Part shown: positions 62,387-64,000 of the stretch, in pieces
How the letters are laid out: the number at the start of each line of letters is the position of its first letter
How positions within the stretch are numbered: the first letter of the stretch is position 1
DNA from: Jaminaea rosea
Taxonomy: Eukaryota > Basidiomycota > Exobasidiomycetes > Microstromatales
Reading direction: 5' to 3'
NCBI RefSeq assembly: GCF_003144245.1
Contig: NW_020289975.1
Coordinates: 1,445,496-1,509,495, forward strand
DNA: 64,000 bases
Position numbers and translations under genes: made by a program
The notes under the pieces: generated by a model
What the model saw: the letters and a program-made list of their open reading frames with translations, nothing else
What the model was told of the DNA's origin: nothing
Databases searched by the model: none

Positions 62387-63403
62387 CTACGCTTTCTCAT
62401 GCGTGCCAGCATCAGCCGTCGTGGTCAAAGACTCCGCATTGTGCTCCGCGCCACTTCGACCTCTCAGAGCAGCCTCCGTAGGCTGGACGCGCTCCAGTAG
62501 CGTGCCAGGCCAGACTGCCGCCCATACCCCGATGGAGATGAGCAGCGGCATAGCATCGAGCAAGAATGTGTAGATCTCGTTCGAGTAGAGCTGACCGCCA
62601 TAGCCCTGAGCCATCTCGACCGTGCGATAGATGAGACGCACAATAATTGCGATGCTGCTCACGTAGAGGAGGTAGAGCAGGACTAGTCCCGGTGATTGGC
62701 GCATTTTCGTCGTCGCTTTGAGCGGGGAGAAGTGCGCTGGGTCATCTCGAGCGAGACGGAAGTGTGCGAAGAGCATCAGGAACGAAAAGAAGACGTACGA
62801 GGCCATCTGCAGGACGACGCCGGCCAAGAAGACGTGATTGCCCGTAATGACGATGGGGCCGTTGGACGTCTGCATACCTCCGCCTGCAGCCTGGATGAGG
62901 AAGGTTACGACGTCGCTGATGACGAAGATGGCGGTGTAGAGCCTCGGCGGTAGAGGAGAGTAAGGGCTCTTGACCTTTGACTTCTTGACACTATCGTCGT
63001 GACGGTCGATGCCAGTGAGGGCAACCAACAAACGACCGTAAATGATATAGTTGAAGGCCAGATAGCATGCTGGGGAGAGGACGACGAAGAGGTAGAGGAC
63101 GATGTAGATCGTCTGACTGCTCTGATTGCTCCTCATTACTATCCTGAGTAGGTACCCGAGGAAGCTAAAGAAGGCCCCAATTGGTTCGCAGAGGGCCCAC
63201 CAGCTGCGCGTCCGGAAGACGTAGATGAAGAGGACGAGCGAAAAGAAGCCGTAGAAGGCGGTGACGATGGCGTTCCCCGGTAGTGAGGGCACATATTGAA
63301 GGATCGAATCTGGTTGAAGCGTTGTTGCGGCTGCTGCGGGCTGTGACAAGAGGAGCAGGCAGAGCGTGGCAAGGAAGAACGTGCCCACGCGTCTTGAGCT
63401 CAT
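62387..63403 (-). CDS. RTA1-domain seven-helix membrane protein
   Basis: Single exon, 338 residues from the ATG at 63403. A signal-like N-terminus (RVGTFFLATLCLLLLSQPAAA) is followed by seven hydrophobic helices: IVTAFYGFFSLVLFIYVF, FFSFLGYLLRIV, YIVLYLFVVLSPACYLAF, IFVISDVVTFLIQAAGGG, VFLAGVVLQMASYVFF, LVLLYLLYVSSIAIIVR and LLISIGVWAAVWPG. SDVVTFLIQAAGGG and RLIYRTVEMAQGYGG are RTA1 signatures. Family members (Rta1, Rsb1) are fungal lipid-translocating or resistance proteins; the role here is inference. The C-terminus is polar. Confidence 0.93.
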   Translation of the reverse strand: MSSRRVGTFFLATLCLLLLSQPAAAATTLQPDSILQYVPSLPGNAIVTAFYGFFSLVLFIYVFRTRSWWALCEPIGAFFSFLGYLLRIVMRSNQSSQTIYIVLYLFVVLSPACYLAFNYIIYGRLLVALTGIDRHDDSVKKSKVKSPYSPLPPRLYTAIFVISDVVTFLIQAAGGGMQTSNGPIVITGNHVFLAGVVLQMASYVFFSFLMLFAHFRLARDDPAHFSPLKATTKMRQSPGLVLLYLLYVSSIAIIVRLIYRTVEMAQGYGGQLYSNEIYTFLLDAMPLLISIGVWAAVWPGTLLERVQPTEAALRGRSGAEHNAESLTTTADAGTHEKA

Positions 63404-64000
63404 CGTGGCGGTGGAGCAAGCGGCGAAAGCCTTGATGCTATGCTGGTGGCCCGAATGTGACGGCCCGTTGGGGTGCTTGATGGTACAGGAGGTCGAGTGT
63501 CGTTGCTATTGGAGTGAAGAGGAGGACGATAAGAAGTGGCAAACTGCCAATTTGAGGCTAAGCCAGTTGCCTAGCTCAAATGGTAATGCAGGCCGAGCTT
63601 ACGCCGCCTTCTCAGGGCCAGGGCAGGCAGGGTCCAAATCTCTCAACGGCTTTCTTGCTTGGCTGTGTGGCTTTCTCGCCTTGGCCTGGCGGAACCTCCG
63701 TCAGTTCCGCATGCCCGCTTGGTTGAGACAGGTCCGTGTCCGGCTGGCCGGCAGATTCAAATCGGGGAAAGGCGAGGCGGGGGAGACTGGCTTAGGAGGA
63801 CGTGAATAGCCGGAGCTCGATGAGCAGATTCCCAGCTTTCTCACTAATCCTTCTCATCGATACCACTGCTCTCGCTCCCGATAGACGTCGTTTGATGGTC
63901 ACACCTTGGTAGATTCATTCTCTCTAATATCTTCTTCATCAACGCATGCTTTTGATAGCGGGCAGGAGGGCTTTGCACCGCAGCTTCACACGCCCAACCA
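63404..64000. other. Right-edge region without a supported gene
   Basis: 597 bp with the RTA1 gene promoter. A 147-codon plus-strand frame crosses it, antisense to the RTA1 N-terminus, without a recognisable domain. A 7-bp inverted repeat GCGGAAC/GTTCCGC (63689-63695 and 63704-63710, 8-nt loop) is present; I attach no function to it. Confidence 0.45.

Noticed and set aside
63366-63809. 147-codon plus-strand frame at the right edge.
   Set aside because: Partly antisense to the RTA1 gene, with no recognisable domain.
1-64000. Mobile elements, virus-like elements, CRISPR arrays, tRNA or rRNA genes, secondary-metabolite cluster.
   Set aside because: None seen: no transposase, reverse transcriptase, integrase, terminal repeats, cloverleaf structures or biosynthetic gene groupings; the genes are conserved housekeeping genes in ordinary fungal arrangement.

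Overview
This window is ordinary euchromatic nuclear DNA from a fungus, most likely a GC-rich, gene-dense basidiomycete (Ustilaginomycotina is my best guess, by inference). The evidence is many short spliceosomal introns (mostly 55-120 nt, GTGAGT/GTGAGC-type donors, CTGAC-like branch sites, YAG acceptors), very short intergenic gaps, and protein content that is wholly eukaryotic and fungal. I place 37 protein-coding genes, most with intron-exon structures checked by reading frame, plus one candidate intron-encoded C/D snoRNA. I saw no transposons, virus-like elements, CRISPR arrays, tRNAs or rRNAs.

Layout. 1-10.4 kb: an SH3 adaptor gene, then a run of splicing genes (SNU114, PRP18, LUC7) and the cytochrome oxidase gene COX12. 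10.7-18.6 kb: a huge intronless PH-domain protein and a bZIP factor. 19-28 kb: vacuolar alkaline phosphatase, LEO1 (Paf1 complex), a serine carboxypeptidase, a small one-helix membrane protein, and the GPI-anchor mannosyltransferase GPI14, whose last exon carries an apparent frameshift. 28-41 kb: carnitine carrier, MRPL32, NFS1, a low-complexity membrane protein, FCF1, an oxysterol-binding protein, mitochondrial uS14 and a YPR011C-type carrier. 41-52 kb: V-ATPase subunit f, a DNAJC11-like J-protein, an APH-fold kinase-like protein, COX8, a hotdog thioesterase, EFG1 (with the snoRNA candidate), APT1 and FMP32. 52-64 kb: a small GPI-anchored protein, RCF2, NPC2, mitochondrial uS7, DIB1, RRF1, MED31, a CAL-A-type lipase and an RTA1-domain protein.

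How the genes relate. There is no operon or metabolic cluster. Two themes recur. About thirteen genes serve mitochondria: respiratory chain (COX12, COX8, RCF2), mitoribosome (bL32m, uS14m, uS7m, RRF1), Fe-S supply (NFS1), carriers and membrane factors. A further group serves RNA: splicing (SNU114, PRP18, LUC7, DIB1), ribosome biogenesis (FCF1, EFG1) and transcription (LEO1, MED31). Twelve of the thirteen plus-strand genes are head-to-head with a minus-strand gene over roughly 150-570 bp, so shared bidirectional promoters are the dominant regulatory layout.

The most checkable unusual points are the EFG1 intron snoRNA candidate, the GPI14 frameshift, the 8-nt microexon of COX12, the His-to-Gln change in the sterol/PI4P-binding signature of the oxysterol-binding protein, and the correctly spliced tiny genes (V-ATPase f, the 114-residue membrane protein) that simple ORF calling would miss. 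I did not find a previously undescribed multi-gene system here. All family assignments rest on recalled family sequences, not on database searches.
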